This document shows positions 62,630-64,000 of a stretch of 64,000 nucleotides of DNA, piece after piece. Every line of letters begins with the position of its first letter. The stretch's first letter is position 1. The DNA is taken from NCBI RefSeq assembly GCF_905475395.1, contig NC_058340.1, positions 68,860,181-68,924,180 of the forward strand, given 5' to 3'. The notes under the pieces are model-generated. The model made no database searches and had not been told where the DNA came from. It saw only the letters and a program-made list of their open reading frames with translations. The position numbers and the translations under genes were made by a program. Source of the stretch: Chrysoperla carnea (taxonomy: Eukaryota; Arthropoda; Insecta; Neuroptera; Chrysopidae).

Positions 62630-63425
62630 CACTTTTGTGCTTAATTCCCAGACCTGGACTCCACATTCTGGAAACCTATTAGAGTTAGGTTTGTTTTGAT
62701 CACAAATTTGAAAAGTATTACCCAAATTTAGTAGGATTACATACTTGGTTTATCCAAATTGGATAAAATTTGGATGTGATAGAGCAAAATTAAATTTTTT
62801 GTTTTCAGATGACGTCATAAAGTTAAAAAATTTGATTTTTTTGATAACAAAGGTAAATTTCATCCGATCTTATTAGAATTTTTTTTGAAACCCACTAATT
62901 TTGGGACATTCTTTTCACCCAAGATGACAGTTTTTCAGAAGCTATCACTTTTGTGCATAAATTCGAGATCAAGGCTAAAAATTCTTGAAGCCTATTAGAG
63001 CTAGGTTAATTTTGATCACAAATTTGAAAAGTATGACCCACATTTAGAAGGATTACATACTTGGTTTATCCAAATTGGATAAAATTTCGATGTGATAGAG
63101 CAAAATCAAATTTTTTGGATTCTGATGACGTCATAAAGTTAAAAAATTTGATTTTTTTGACAACACAGACAAATTTTATCTGATCTTATTAGAATTTTTT
63201 TTGAAACCCACTAATTTTGGGTCTTTCTTTTCAGCTCTGATGTCAGTTTTTCGCTAGCTATCACTTTTGAACATAATTCCGAGACCAGGACTCCATATTC
63301 TTAAAACCTACCAGGTTAATTTTTTTATTTGAAAAGTATGACCCAAATTTAGTAGGATTACATACTTGGTTTAACAAAAGTGGATAAAATTTGGATGTAA
63401 TAGAGCAAAATTAAATTTTTTGCTT
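62630..63425. repeat. 316-bp satellite, array 2 (about 2.5 units)
   Basis: GATAACAAAGGTAAATTTCA starts at 62843 and its next-unit equivalent at 63159, again 316 bp apart. It shares CCCAAATTTAGTAGGATTAC and GATGACGTCATAAAGTT with array 1. Confidence 0.9.
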
Positions 63426-64000
63426 CAAATTTTTTCTGGCCTGGCTCTCTCATTATAATCTTTTAGTTAATATTGGATAAACATAATTGATTTATAGGTT
63501 ATATGCGTAATTACGTCTATCGATGTATCCTTAGTGTCCATCTAATGTCATTGAAGGTACATTGTAATTAAACTAAGTAACATCCTAATTCAATATTAGG
63601 TTATATATAATTTATGACTTATGGATTAAAAATTAATTAATTTATGGAAACAAACCTATAGTGTACATACATGCTTACATACATACGTTGACATAATAAT
63701 AATACCTAGCTCGATCCGTGACGAATTCCGCTTCCATAGTTACCGTAACCTGTACGCATGGATAAAACAACAAATTTCGTAGAAAAGTGGTGAATAAAGT
63801 CAAAAGTCCTTAAATTAACATTAAGAGAACATGTAATAAAAATATAAATCATATGTCTAGACTTCTAGAGTATTAAGAAAGAGTCTGTAAAAACTAACAT
63901 GTTTGCCTAATAATTTATTTAAATTTATTATATTTTTTCGTTCAAATTATATGTCTAGTGTTTTTTTTCCTCAGCGGTACATTTTTCGACCGTGAGTATA
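63426..64000. other. AT-rich end of the window
   Basis: 63970-64000 begins another copy of the 16312-type leader (CCTCAGCGGTACATTTTTCG), cut by the window edge. Nothing else is recognised. Confidence 0.45.

Overview
The window is AT-rich eukaryotic DNA, most consistent with an insect nuclear genome. It has GT-AG introns, conserved animal genes broken into short exons, and dense remnants of retrotransposons, SINEs and MITEs, including repeat tails of the (CCTAA)n type. There is no bacterial operon structure, no CRISPR array and no intact virus. I do not assign a species.

Three coding loci can be supported. (1) About 20.67-24.75 kb, + strand: a ZFYVE1/DFCP1 orthologue with an N-terminal P-loop GTPase-like region and two C-terminal FYVE zinc fingers. 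Six exons are certain and a tiny start exon is inferred, giving a predicted 739 aa. (2) 28.2-30.9 kb, - strand: a complete five-exon glucosamine-6-phosphate deaminase (GNPDA/NagB family, 279 aa) with the full catalytic set D72, D141, H143 and E148. (3) 37.17-44.66 kb, + strand: three phase-compatible exons of a PDZ-domain protein with a 7.2 kb intron. This gene probably continues beyond the last exon seen, and its family is not identified. The three genes work in different processes: PI3P/omegasome and lipid-droplet biology, amino-sugar catabolism, and scaffolding. Their adjacency suggests no joint function.

The rest is mobile-element debris. 0-20 kb holds two 3' ends of non-LTR retrotransposons (about 1.56-1.94 kb + and 14.94-15.57 kb -), a tRNA-headed SINE, a foldback MITE (13.2 kb), a degraded transposon helix-turn-helix coding remnant (16.45 kb), a pogo-like MITE with TA target duplication (19.26 kb) and a 364-bp tandem duplication just upstream of ZFYVE1. 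27.1-27.5 kb is a SINE carrying a nested insert. 32.3-33.2 kb and 62.6-63.4 kb are two short arrays of the same 316-bp satellite monomer. 33.8-34.2 kb is an inverted-repeat element. 37.9-64 kb carries several dispersed families, a hAT MITE with a perfect 8-bp target duplication (46.4 kb), a near-intact SINE with 12-bp target duplications (53.1 kb), and TIR elements at 50.4, 50.9, 58.1, 59.25 and 59.9 kb.

The most informative non-gene observation is that the 3' tail of the SINEs matches the 3' UTR of the LINE remnant at 15 kb, and that these tails end in the insect telomere pentamer. I found no convincing undescribed multi-gene system.
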